Shown here one piece after another: positions 26,751 to 38,790 of a DNA stretch of 64,000 nucleotides. Within the stretch, counting starts at the first letter, position 1. Each line of letters begins with the position of its first letter. The DNA is from Euonymus europaeus (taxonomy: Eukaryota > Streptophyta > Magnoliopsida > Celastrales > Celastraceae), in contig OY756958.1 of the NCBI GenBank assembly GCA_963580455.1, positions 9,498,501 to 9,562,500 on the forward strand, given 5' to 3'. Under the pieces are notes generated by a model that did not search any database, was not told the origin of the DNA, and saw only the letters and a program-made list of their open reading frames with translations. The translations under genes and the position numbers were made by a program.

Positions 26751-28189
26751 CATTGAAAGTTGGTGTTTTGGATCGAAATAATCTAGGAAACTTATACTCG
26801 TAAAATTTGACATAGAAGAACAATCAAAAGTGTACACCGAGCAACTTTTATGGTCCGGATTTGCTCAACTCTCACTATGGAGTAGCTTTTAACGGTTTTG
26901 CCCATTTCTTATTGATAGTTGGGGTTTTGGAATCAAAATAATCCAGCAAGCATATACTCGTAAAATTTGACATAGAAGAACAATAAAAAGTGTACACCGT
27001 GCAACTTTGATAGTCCGAAGTTGCACAACTCACTCTATGGAGGAGCTTTAAACGGTTTTGTCCATTTGTCATAGAAAGTTGGGGTTTTGGCATCGAAATA
27101 ATCTCAGAAGCTTATACACGTAAAATTTTACATAGAAGAACAATAAAAAGTGTACACCGAGCAACTTTGATAGTCCGAAGTTGCACAACTCTCTCCATGC
27201 AGGAGCTTTTAATGTTTTTGTCTATTTGTCATAGAAAGTTGGGGTTTTGGCATCGAAATAATCTAGGATGCTTATAGTCATAAAATTTGACAAAGAAGAA
27301 CAAAAAAAAGTGTACACCGAGCAACTTTTATGGTCCGAAGTTGCTCAACTCTCTCTATGGAGTAGCTTTAAACGGTTTTGTCCATTTGTCATAGAAAGTT
27401 GGTGTTTTGGAATCGAAATAATCTAGGAAACTTATACTCGTAAAATTTGACATAGAAGAACAATCAAAAGTGTACACCGAGCAACTTTTATGGTCCGGAT
27501 TTGCTCAACTCTCACTATGGAGTAGCTTTTAACGGTTTTTCCCATTTCTTATTGATAGTTGGGGTTTTGGAATCAAAATAATCCAGCAAGCATATACTCG
27601 TAAAATTTGACATAGAAGAACAATAAAAAATGTACACCGAGCAACTTTGATAGTCCGAAGTTGCACAACTCTCTCTATGGAGTAGCTTTTAACGTTTTTG
27701 TGCATTTGTCATTGAAAGTTGGGGTTTTGGCATCGAAATAATCTAGGATGCTTATAGTCATAAAATTTGACAAAGAAGAACAAAAAAAAGTGTACACCGA
27801 GCAACTTTTATGGTCCGAAGTTGCTCAACTCTCTCTATGGAGTAGCTTTAAACGGTTTTGTCCATTAGTCATAGAAAGTTGGTGTTTTGGAATCGAAATA
27901 ATCTAGAAAACTTATACTCGTAAAATTTGACATAAAAGAACAATCAAAAGTGTACACCGAGCAACTTTTATGGTCCGGATTTGCTCAACTCTCACTATGG
28001 AGTAGCTTTTAACGGTTTTGCCCATTTCTTATTGATAGTTGGGGTTTTGGAATCAAAATAATCCAGCAAGCATATACTCGTAAAATTTGACATAGAAGAA
28101 CGATAAAAAGTGTACACCGAGCAACTTTGATAGTCCGAAGTTGCACAACTCACTCTATGGAGGAGCTTTAAACGGTTTTGTCCATTTGT
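26751..28189. repeat. 1,439-bp tandem duplication, copy 1 (9 monomers)
   Basis: The block starts within a monomer marked by a 2-bp loss, GTGTTTTGGATCG instead of GTGTTTTGGAATCG (about 26,761). The whole block recurs at +1,439. Shared private markers include CACCGTGCAAC (26,996 and 28,435), CTCTCCATGCAGG (27,191 and 28,630) and CCATTAGTCATAG (27,863 and 29,302). The two copies look almost identical by eye. Confidence 0.92.
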
Positions 28190-29628
28190 CATTGAAAGTT
28201 GGTGTTTTGGATCGAAATAATCTAGGAAACTTATACTCGTAAAATTTGACATAGAAGAACAATCAAAAGTGTACACCGAGCAACTTTTATGGTCCGGATT
28301 TGCTCAACTCTCACTATGGAGTAGCTTTTAACGGTTTTGCCCATTTCTTATTGATAGTTGGGGTTTTGGAATCAAAATAATCCAGCAAGCATATACTCGT
28401 AAAATTTGACATAGAAGAACAATAAAAAGTGTACACCGTGCAACTTTGATAGTCCGAAGTTGCACAACTCACTCTATGGAGGAGCTTTAAACGGTTTTGT
28501 CCATTTGTCATAGAAAGTTGGGGTTTTGGCATCGAAATAATCTCAGAAGCTTATACACGTAAAATTTTACATAGAAGAACAATAAAAAGTGTACACCGAG
28601 CAACTTTGATAGTCCGAAGTTGCACAACTCTCTCCATGCAGGAGCTTTTAATGTTTTTGTCTATTTGTCATAGAAAGTTGGGGTTTTGGCATCGAAATAA
28701 TCTAGGATGCTTATAGTCATAAAATTTGACAAAGAAGAACAAAAAAAAGTGTACACCGAGCAACTTTTATGGTCCGAAGTTGCTCAACTCTCTCTATGGA
28801 GTAGCTTTAAACGGTTTTGTCCATTTGTCATAGAAAGTTGGTGTTTTGGAATCGAAATAATCTAGGAAACTTATACTCGTAAAATTTGACATAGAAGAAC
28901 AATCAAAAGTGTACACCGAGCAACTTTTATGGTCCGGATTTGCTCAACTCTCACTATGGAGTAGCTTTTAACGGTTTTTCCCATTTCTTATTGATAGTTG
29001 GGGTTTTGGAATCAAAATAATCCAGCAAGCATATACTCGTAAAATTTGACATAGAAGAACAATAAAAAATGTACACCGAGCAACTTTGATAGTCCGAAGT
29101 TGCACAACTCTCTCTATGGAGTAGCTTTTAACGTTTTTGTGCATTTGTCATTGAAAGTTGGGGTTTTGGCATCGAAATAATCTAGGATGCTTATAGTCAT
29201 AAAATTTGACAAAGAAGAACAAAAAAAAGTGTACACCGAGCAACTTTTATGGTCCGAAGTTGCTCAACTCTCTCTATGGAGTAGCTTTAAACGGTTTTGT
29301 CCATTAGTCATAGAAAGTTGGTGTTTTGGAATCGAAATAATCTAGAAAACTTATACTCGTAAAATTTGACATAAAAGAACAATCAAAAGTGTACACCGAG
29401 CAACTTTTATGGTCCGGATTTGCTCAACTCTCACTATGGAGTAGCTTTTAACGGTTTTGCCCATTTCTTATTGATAGTTGGGGTTTTGGAATCAAAATAA
29501 TCCAGCAAGCATATACTCGTAAAATTTGACATAGAAGAACGATAAAAAGGGTACACCGAGCAACTTTGATAGTCCGAAGTTGCACAACTCACTCTATGGA
29601 GGAGCTTTAAACGGTTTTGTCCATTTGT
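28190..29628. repeat. 1,439-bp tandem duplication, copy 2
   Basis: This is the second copy of the preceding block. The junction near 28,190 is a chimeric monomer whose start matches the one at about 29,585 and whose end carries the GGATCG 2-bp loss. Confidence 0.92.
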
Positions 29629-29914
29629 CATAGAAAGTTGGGGTTTTGGCATCGAAATAATCTCAGAAGCTTATACACGTAAAATTTTACATAGAAGAAC
29701 AATAAAAAGTGTACACCGAGCAACTTTGACAGTCCGAAGTTGCACAACTCTCTCTATGCAGGAGCTTTTAATGTTTTTGTCTATTTGTCATAGAAAGTTG
29801 GGGTTTTGGCATCGAAATAATCTAGGATGCTTATAGTCATAAAATTTGACAAAGAAGAACAATAAAAAGTGTAGACCGAGTAACTTTTATGGTCCGAAGT
29901 TGCTCAACTCTCAC

Positions 29915-29945
29915 TATGGAGTAGCTTTAAAATTTTACATAGAAG
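29915..29945. repeat. Partial monomer (~88 bp) junction with 72-bp loss
   Basis: GTAGCTTTAAA, near position 125 of the monomer, runs directly into AATTTTACATAGAAG, near position 37 of the next. The distance between successive TGGCATCG landmarks is 248 bp (29,807 to 30,055) instead of 320. TAAA is shared by both partners, so a microhomology-mediated or slippage deletion is plausible. This is the largest register break I found. Confidence 0.88.
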
Positions 29946-30197
29946 AACAATAAAAAGTGTACACCGAGCAACTTTGATAGTCCGAAGTTGCACAATTCTC
30001 TCTATGAAGGAGCTTTTAATGTTTTTGTCCATTTGTCATAGAAAGTTGGGGTTTTGGCATCGAAATAATCTAAGATGCTTATAGTCGTAAAATTTGACAT
30101 AGAAGAAACATAAAAAGTGTACACCGAGCAACTTTGATAGTCCGAAGTTGCACAACTCTCTCAATGGAGCGGCTTTTAATGTTTTTGTCCATTTGTC

Positions 30198-30217
30198 ATA
30201 GAAAGTTGGCATCGAAA
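30198..30217. repeat. 152-bp monomer, same 8-bp deletion as near 10,610
   Basis: GTTGGCATCG replaces GTTGGGGTTTTGGCATCG. The preceding monomer carries GAAGAAACATAAAAAG in both places (about 10,510 and 30,104), which indicates a shared origin of the two short blocks. Confidence 0.85.
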
Positions 30218-33200
30218 TAATCTAGGATGCTTATAGTCGTAAAATTTGACATAAAAGAACAATAAAAAGTGTACACCGAGCAACTTTTATGGTATGAAGT
30301 TGCTCAACTCTCTCTATGGAGTAGCTTTTAAGGGTTTTGCCGATTTGTCATTAATAGTTGCTGTTTTGGCATCGATATAATCTAAGAAGCTTATACCCGT
30401 AAAATTTGACATAGAAGAACAGTCAAAAGTGTACACCGAGCAACTTTTATGGTCCGGAATTGCTCAACTCTCACTATGGAGTAGTTTTTAACGGTTTTGC
30501 CCATTTCTTATTGATAGTTGGCGTTTTGGAATCAAAATAATCCAGCATGCATATACTCGTAAACTTTGACATAGAAGAACAATAAAAAGTGTACACCGAG
30601 CAACTTTGATAGTCCGAAGTTGCTCAACTCTCTCTATGGAGTAGCTTTTAAGGGTTTTGTCGATTTGTCGTTAATAGTTGGTGTTTTGGCATCGATATAA
30701 TCTAAGAAGCTTATACTCGTAAAATTTGACATAGAAGAACAATAAAAAGTGTACACCGAGCAACTTTGATAGTCCGATGTTGTACAACTCAATCTATGGA
30801 GGAGCTTTAAACGGTTTTCTCCATTTGTCATAGAAAGTTGGTGTTTTGGCATCGAAATAATCTAGAATACTTATAGTCATAAAATTTGACATAGAAGAAC
30901 AATAAAAAGTGTACACCGAGCAACTTTGATAGTCCGAAGTTGCTCAACTCTCTCTATGGAGTACCTTTAAACGGTTTTTTCCATTTGTTATAGAAAGTAG
31001 GGTTTTTGGAATCGAAATAATCTTGAAAGCTTATACTCGTAAAATTTTGGCATAGAAGAACAATAAAAAGTTTACACCGAACAACTTTGATATTCTGATG
31101 TTGCGCAACTCACTCTATGGACGAGCTTTAAACGGTTTTGACCATTTGTCATAGAAAGTTGGGGTTTTGGCATCGAAATAATCTAGGAAGCTTACACTCG
31201 TAAAATTTGACATAGAAGAACAATAAAAAGTGTACACCGAGCAACTTTGATAGTCCGAAGTTGCACAACTCTCTCTATGGAGTAGCTTTTAACGTTTTGT
31301 TGCATTTGTCGTAGAAAGTTGGGGGGTTTTGGCATCGAAATAATCTAGGATGCTTATAGTCGTAAAATTTGACATAGAAGAACAATAAAAAGTGTACACC
31401 GAGCAACTTTTATGGTCCGGAATTACTCAACTCTCACTATGGAGTACCTTTAAACGGTTTTGTCCATTTCTCATTGATAGATGTGGTTTTGGAATCAAAA
31501 TAATCCAGCAAGCATATACTCGTAAAATTTGACATAGAAGAACAATAAAAAGTGTAGACCGAGCAACTTTTATGGTCCGAAGTTGCTCAACTCTCTCTAT
31601 GGAGTAGCTTTTAAGGGTTTTGTCGATTTGTCATTAATAGTTGGTGTTTTGGAATCGAAATAATCTAAGAAGCTCATATTTGTAAAATATGACATAGAAG
31701 AACAATAAAAAGTGTACATCGAGCAACTTTGACAGTCCGATGTTGTACAACTCACTCTATGGAGGTGCTTTAAACGCTTTTATCCATTTGTCATAGAAAG
31801 TTGTGGTTTTGGCATCGAAATAATCTAGGATGCTTATAGTCATAAAATTTGACATAGAAGAACAATAAAAAGTGTACACCGAGCAACTTTTATGGTCCGA
31901 AGTTGCTCAACTCTCTCTATGGAGTAGATTTAAATAGTTTTGTCCATTTGTCATAGAAAGTTGGTGTTTTGGAATCGAAATAATCTAGGAAACTTATACT
32001 CGTAAAATTTGACATAGAAGAACAATCAAAAGTGTACACCAAGCAACTTTTATGGTCCGGAATTGCTCAACTCTCACTATGGAGTAGCTTTTAACGGTTT
32101 TGCCCATTTCTTATTGATAGTTTGGGTTTTGGAATCAAAATAATCCAGCAAGCATATACTCGTAAAATTTGACATAGAAGAACAATAAAAAGTGTACACC
32201 GAGCAACTTTGATAGTACGAAGTTGCACAACTCTCTATATGGACGAGCTTTTAACGTTTTTGTCCATTTGTCATAGAAAGTTGAGGTTTTGGCATCGAAA
32301 TAATCTAGGATGCTTATAGCGGCAAAATTTGACATAGAAGAACAATAAAAAGTGTACACCGAGCAACTTTGATAGTCCGAAGTTCCACAACTCACGCTAT
32401 GGAATAGCTTTAAACGATTTTGTCCATTTCTCATAGAAACTCGGGGTTTTGGCATCGAAATAATCTAGGATGCTTATAGTCGTAAAATTTGACATAGAAG
32501 AACAATAAAAAAAGTGTACACCGAGCAACTTTTATGGTTCGAAGTTGCTCAACTCTCTCTATGGAGGAGCTTTAAACGGTTTTGTCCATTTGTCATAGAA
32601 AGTTGGGGTTTTGGCATCGAAATAATCTAGGAAGCTTATACTCATAAAATTTGACATAGAATAACAATAAAAAGTGTACCGCGAGCAACTTCGATAGTCC
32701 GAAGTTGCACAACTCCCTCTATGGAGGAGCTTTTAACGTTTTTGTCAATTTGTCATAGAAAGTAGGGGTTTTGGAATCAAAATAATCTAGGAAGCTTATA
32801 CTCGTAAAATTTTGACTTAGAAGAACAATAAATAGTGTACACCGAGCAACTTTGATCGTCCGAAGTTGCACAACTCACTCTATGGAGGAGCTTTAAACGG
32901 TTTTGTCCATTTGTCATAGAAAGTTGGGGTTTTGGCATCGAAATAATCTAGGATGCTTAAGTCATAAAATTTGACATAGAAGAACAATAAAAAGTGTACA
33001 CCGAGCAACTTTTATGGTTCGAAGTTGCTGAACTCTTTCTATGGAAGAGCTTTACACGGTTTTGTCCATTTGTCATAGAAAGTTGGGGTTTTGGCATCGA
33101 AATAATCTAGGAAACTTATACTCGTAAAATTTGACATAGAAGAACAATAAAAAGTGTACACCGAGCAACTTTTATGGTTCGGAATTGCTCAACACTCACT

Positions 33201-33480
33201 ATGGAGTAGCTTTTAACGAATTTGCCCATTTCTTATTGATAGTTGACGTTTTGGAATCAAAATAATCCAGCAAGCATATACTCGTAAAATTTGATATAGA
33301 AGAACAATAAAAAGTGTATACCGAGCAACTTTGATAGTCCTAAGTTTCACAACTCACTCTATGGAAAAGTTTTAAACGGTTTTGTCCATTTGTCATAGAA
33401 AGTTCGGGTTTTGACATCGATATAATCTAGGAAGCTTATACTCGTAAAATTTGACATAGAAGAACAATAAAAAGTGTACA
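30205..33480. repeat. 3.3-kb block, older duplicate of 15,085-18,360, copy 2
   Basis: It is homologous at 15,120-bp offset with 15,085-18,360. That distance is 94.5 monomers; the half-monomer comes from the 88-bp partial monomer near 29,930 (72 bp lost) and the 8-bp deletion near 30,207, partly balanced by other small indels. Similarity stops near 33,480, where the downstream copy jumps to a GATAGTACGAAG monomer. Confidence 0.85.
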
Positions 33481-35730
33481 CCGAGCAATTTTGATAGTAC
33501 GAAGTTGCACAACTCTCTCTATGGACGATCTTTTGACGTTTTTGTCCATTTGTCATAGAAAGTTGAGGTTTTGGCATCGAAATAATCTAGGATGCTTATA
33601 GCGGCAAAATTTGACATAGAAGAACAATAAAAAGTGTACACCGAGCAACTTTGATAGTCCGAAGTTCCACAACTCACGCTATGGAATAGCTTTAAACGAT
33701 TTTGTCCATTTCTCATAGAAACTCGGGGTTTTGGCATCGAAATAATCTAGGATGCTTATAGTCGTAAAATTTGACATAGAAGAACAATAAAAAAGTGTAC
33801 ACCGAGCAACTTTTATGGTTCGAAGTTGCTCAACTCTCTCTATGGAGGAGCTTTAAACGGTTTTGTCCATTTGTCATAGAAAGTTGGGGTTTTGGCATCG
33901 AAATAATCTAGGAAGCTTATACTCATAAAATTTGACATAGAATAACAATAAAAAGTGTACACCGAGCAACTTCGATAGTCCGAAGTTGCACAACTCCCTC
34001 TATGAAGGAGCTTTTAACGTTTTTGTTAATTTGTCATAGAAAGTAGGGGTTTTGGAAACAAAATAATCTAGGAAGCTTATACTCGTAAAATTTTGACATA
34101 GAAGAACAATAAATAGTGTACACCGAGCAACTTTGATCATCCGAAGTTGCACAACTCACTCTATGGAGGAGCTTTAAACAGTTTTGTCCATTTGTCATAG
34201 AAAGTTGGTGTTTTGGAATCGAAATAATCTAGGAAACTTATACTCGAAAAATTTGACATAGAAGAACAATCAAAAGTGTACACCAAGCAACTTTTATGGT
34301 CCGGAATTGCTCAACTCTCACTATGGAGTAGCTTTTAACGGTTTTGCCCATTTCTTATTGATAGTTTGGGTTTTGGAATCAAAATAATCCAGCAAGCATA
34401 TACTCGTAAAATTTGACATAGAAGAACAATAAAAAGTGTACACCGAGCAACTTTGATAGTACGAAGTTGCACAACTCTCTCTATGGACGAGCTTTTAACG
34501 TTTTTGTCCATTTGTCATAGAAAGTTGAGGTTTTGGCATCGAAATAATCTAGGATGCTTATAGTGCAAAATTTGACATAGAAGAACAATAAAAAGTGTAC
34601 ACCGAGCAACTTTGATAGTCCGAAGTTCCACAACTCACGCTATGGAATAGCTTTAAACGATTTTGTCCATTTCTCGTAGAAACTCGGGGTTTTGGCATCG
34701 AAATAATCTAGGATGCTTATAGTCGTAAAATTTGACATAGAAGAACAATAGAAAAAGTGTACACCGAGCAACTTTTATGGTTCGAAGTTGCTCAACTCTC
34801 TCTATGGAGGAGCTTTAAACGATTTTGTCCATTTGTCATAGAAAGTTGGGGTTTTGGCATTGAAATAATCTAGGAAGCTTATACTCATAAAATTTGACAT
34901 AGAATAACAATAAAAAGTGTACACCGAGCAACTTCGATAATCCGAAGTTGCACAACTCCCTCTATGGAGGAGCTTTTAACGTTTTTGTCAATTTGTCATA
35001 GAAAGTAGGGATTTTGGAATCAAAATAATCTAGGAAGCTTATACTCGTAAAATTTTGACATAGAAGAACAATAAATAGTGTACACCGAGCAACTTTGTTC
35101 GTCCGAAGTTGCACAACTCACTCTATGGAGGAGCTTTAAACGGTTTTGTCCATTTGTCATAGAAAGTTGGGGTTTTGGCATCGAAATAATCTAGGATGCT
35201 TAAGTCATAAAATTTGACATAGAAGAACAATAAAAAGTGTACACCGAGCAACTTTTATGGTTCGAAGTTGCTGAACTCTTTCTATGGAAGAGCTTTACAC
35301 GGTTTTGTCCATTTGTCATAGAAAGTTGGGGTTTTGGCATCGAAATAATCTAGGAAACTTATACTCGTAAAATTTGACATAGAAGAACAATAAAAAGTGT
35401 ACACCGAGCAAATTTTATGGTTCGGAATTGCTCAACTCTCACTATGGAGTAGCTTTTAACGAATTTGCTCATTTCTTATTGATAGTTGGCATTTTGGAAT
35501 CAAAATAATCCAGCAAGCATATACTCGTAAAATTTGATATAGAAGAACAATAAAAAGTGTATACCGAGCAACTTTGATAGTCCTAAGTTTCACAACTCAC
35601 TCTATGGAGGAGTTTTAAACGGTTTTGTCCATTTGTCATAGAAAGTTCGGGTTTTGGCATCAATATAATCTAGGAAGCTTATACTCGTAAAATTTGACAT
35701 AGAAGAACAATAAAAAGTGTACACCGAGCA
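32200..35730. repeat. Local HOR in domain B, 8- and 6-monomer spacing
   Basis: A monomer with GATAGTACGAAG followed by CTATGGACGA occurs near 32,212, 33,493 and 34,457, spaced about 1,281 and 964 bp. Each is followed by the CGCTATGGAATAGC monomer with AAACTCGGGG (near 32,394, 33,677 and 34,638). The monomers downstream of each also match, such as CCCTCTATG near 32,715, 33,995 and 34,958. The copies diverge by a few per cent and the last is truncated differently. Confidence 0.75.
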
Positions 35731-37830
35731 ATTTTGATAGTAAGAAGTTGCACAACTCTCTCTATGGAGGAGCTTTTAACGTTTTTGTCCATTTGTCATA
35801 GAAAGTATGGATTTTGGCAACGAAATAACCTAGGATGCTTATAGTCGCAAAATTTGACATAGAAGAACAATAAAAAGTGTACACCGAGCAACTTTGATAG
35901 TCCGAAGTTGCACAACTCTCTCTCTGGAGGAGCTTTAAACGTTTTTGTCCATTTGTCATAGAAAGTTGGGGTTTTGGCATCCAAATAATCTAGGATGCTT
36001 ATAGTCGTAAAATTTGACATAGAAGAACAATAAAAAGTGTACACCGAGCAACTTTTACGGTCCGAAGTTGCTCAACTTTCTCTATGGAGGAGCTTTAAAT
36101 GGTTTTCTCCATTTGTCATAGAAAGTTGGGGTTTTGGCATCGAAATAATCTAGGATGCTTATAGTCGTAAAATTTGACATAGAAGAATAATAAAAAGTGT
36201 ACACCGAGCAACTTTTATGGTCCGAAATTGCTCAACTCTCAGTATGGAGTAGCTTTTATTGAATTTGCCCATTTCTTATTGATAGTTCGGGTTTTGGAAT
36301 CAAAATAATCCAGCAAGCATATACTCGTAAAATTTGACATAGAAGAACAATAAAAAGTGTACACCGAGCAACTTTGATAGTCCGAAGTTTCACAAGTCAC
36401 TCTATGGAGGAGCTTTAAACGGTTTTGTCCATTTGTCATAGAAAGTTGGGGTTTTGGAATCAAAATAATCCAGCAAGCATATACTCGTAAAATTTGATAT
36501 AGAAGAACAATAAAAAGTGTATACCGAGCAACTTTGATAGTCCTAAGTTTCACAACTCACTCTATGAAGGAGTTTTAAACGGTTTTGTCCATTTGTCATA
36601 GAAAGTTGGGGTTTTGGCATCGATATAATCTAGGAAGCTTATACTCGTAAAATTTGACATAGAAGAACAATAAAAAGTGTACACCGAGCAACTTTGATAG
36701 TCCGATGTTGCACAACTCACTCTATGGAGGAGCTTTAAACGGTTTTGTCCATTTGTCATAGAAAGTTGGGGTTTTGACATCGAAATAATCTAGAAAGCTT
36801 ATACTCGTAAAATTTGACATAGAAGAACAATAAAAAGTTTACACCGAGCAACTTTGATAGTCCGAAGTTGCACAACTCTCTCTATGGAGGAGCTTTTGAC
36901 GTTATTGTCCATTTGTCATAGAAAGTTGGTGTTTTGGAATCGAAATAATCTAGGAAACTTATACTCGTAAAATTTGACATAGAAGAACAATAAAAAGTGT
37001 ACACCGAGCAACTTTTATGGTCCGGAATAGCACAACTCTCAGTATGCAGTAGCTTTTAACGAATTTGCCCATTTCTTATTGATAGTTGGGGTTTTGGAAT
37101 CAAAATAATCCAGCAAGCATATACTCGTAAAATTTGACATAGAAGAACAATAAAAAGTGTACACCGAGCAACTTTGATAGTCCGAAGTTTCACAACTCAC
37201 TCTATGGAGGAGCTTTAAACGGTTTTGTCCATTTGTCATAGAAAGTTGGAGTTTTGGCATCGATATAATCTAGAAAGCTTATACTCGTAAAATTTGACAT
37301 AGAAGAACTATAAAAAATGTACACCGAGCAACTTTGATAGTACGAAGTTGCACAACTCTCTCTTTGGAGGAGCTTTTAACGTTTTTGTCCATTTGTCATA
37401 GAAAGTATGGGTTTTGGCATCGAAATAATCTAGGGTGCTTATAGTCGCAAAATTTGACATAGAAGAACAATAAAAAGTGTACACCGAGCAACTTTGATAG
37501 TCCGAAGTTGCACAACTCTCACTATGGAGGAGCTTTTAACGTTTTTGTCCTTTTGTCATAGAAAGTTGGGGTTTTGGCGTCGAAATAATCTAGGATACTT
37601 ATAGTCGCAAAATTTGACATAAAAGAACAATAAAAAGTGTACACCGAGCAACTTTTATGGTCCGAAGTAACTCAACTCTCTCTATGGAGGAGCTTTAAAC
37701 GGTTTTGTCCATTTGTCATAGAAAGTTGGGGTTTTGGCATCGAAATAATCTAGGAAGCTTATACTCGTAAAATTTAACATAGAATAACAATAAAAAGTGT
37801 GCACCGAGCAACTTTGATAGTCCGAAGTTG

Positions 37831-38790
37831 CACAACTCTCTCTATGGAGGAGCTTTAACATTTTTGTCCATTTGTCATAGAAAGTTGGGGTTTTGGAATC
37901 GAAATAATCTGTAAAGCTTATACTCGTAAAATTTTTACATAGAAGAACAATAAAAAGTGTACACCGAGCAACTTTGATAGTCCGATGTTGCACAACTCAC
38001 TCTATGGAGGAGATTTAAACGGTTTTGTCCATTTGTCATAGAAAGTTGGGGTTTTGGCATCGAAATAATCTAGGAAGTTTATACTCGTAAAATTTGACAT
38101 AGAAGAACAATAAAAAGTTTACACCGAGCAACTTTGATAGTCCGAAGTTGCACAGCTCTCTCTATGGAGGAGCTTTTGACGTTATTGTCCATTTGTCATA
38201 GAAAGTTGGTGTTTTGGAATCGAAATAATCTAGGAAACTTATACTCATAAAATTTGACATAGAAGAACAATAAAAAGTGAGCACCGAGCAACTTTTATGG
38301 TCCGGAATTGCACAACTCTCTCTATGGAGGAGCTTTTAACATTTTTGTCCATTTGTCATAGAAAGTTGGGGTTTTGGAATCGAAATAATCTGTAAAGCTT
38401 ATACTCGTAAAATTTTTACATAGAAGAACAATAAAAAATGTACACCGAGCAACTTTGATAGTCCGATGTTGCACAACTCACTCTATGGAGGAGATTTAAA
38501 CGGTTTTGTCCATTTGTCATAGAAAGTTGGGGTTTTGGCATCGAAATAATCTAGGAAGTTTATACTCGTAATATTTGACATAGAAGAACAATAAAAAGTT
38601 TACACCGAGCAACTTTGATAGTCCGAAGTTGCACAGCTCTCTCTATGGAGGAGCTTTTGACGTTATTGTCCATTTGTCATAGAAAGTTGGTGTTTTGGAA
38701 TCGAAATAATCTAGGAAACTTATACTCATAAAATTTGACATAGAAGAACAATAAAAAGTGTACACCGAGCAACTTTTATGGTCCGGAATT
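37831..38790. repeat. ~481-bp tandem duplication (3 monomers), two copies
   Basis: The monomer with AATCTGTAAAGC and AAATTTTTACATAG occurs at about 37,905 and again at about 38,388. The next two monomers (GAGATTTAAACGG, then GCACAGCTCTC) recur at the same spacing. The boundary near 38,310 is a chimera in which GGAATTGC joins ACAACTCTCTC. Confidence 0.82.

Larger units (their letters stand above)
10051..35760. repeat. Domain B: mixed satellite subfamily with large segmental duplications
   Basis: The monomers belong to the same family as domain A but to other types, including GCCCATTTCTTATTGATAG, CTCATTGATAGATGTGG with GGAATTACTC, CATTTATTATAGAA, GTCCACCGAG, and CTATGGAATAGC followed by AAACTCGGGG. 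They do not follow one short HOR. Instead, long stretches recur at 4,961, 1,439, 7,841 and 15,120 bp. Markers such as AAAATTGGGG after TTTTTCATAG recur near 11,395, 19,235 and 24,197. The phase slips in several places (152-bp monomer near 10,600, 88-bp monomer near 29,930), unlike domain A. The edges of the domain are approximate. Confidence 0.85.
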
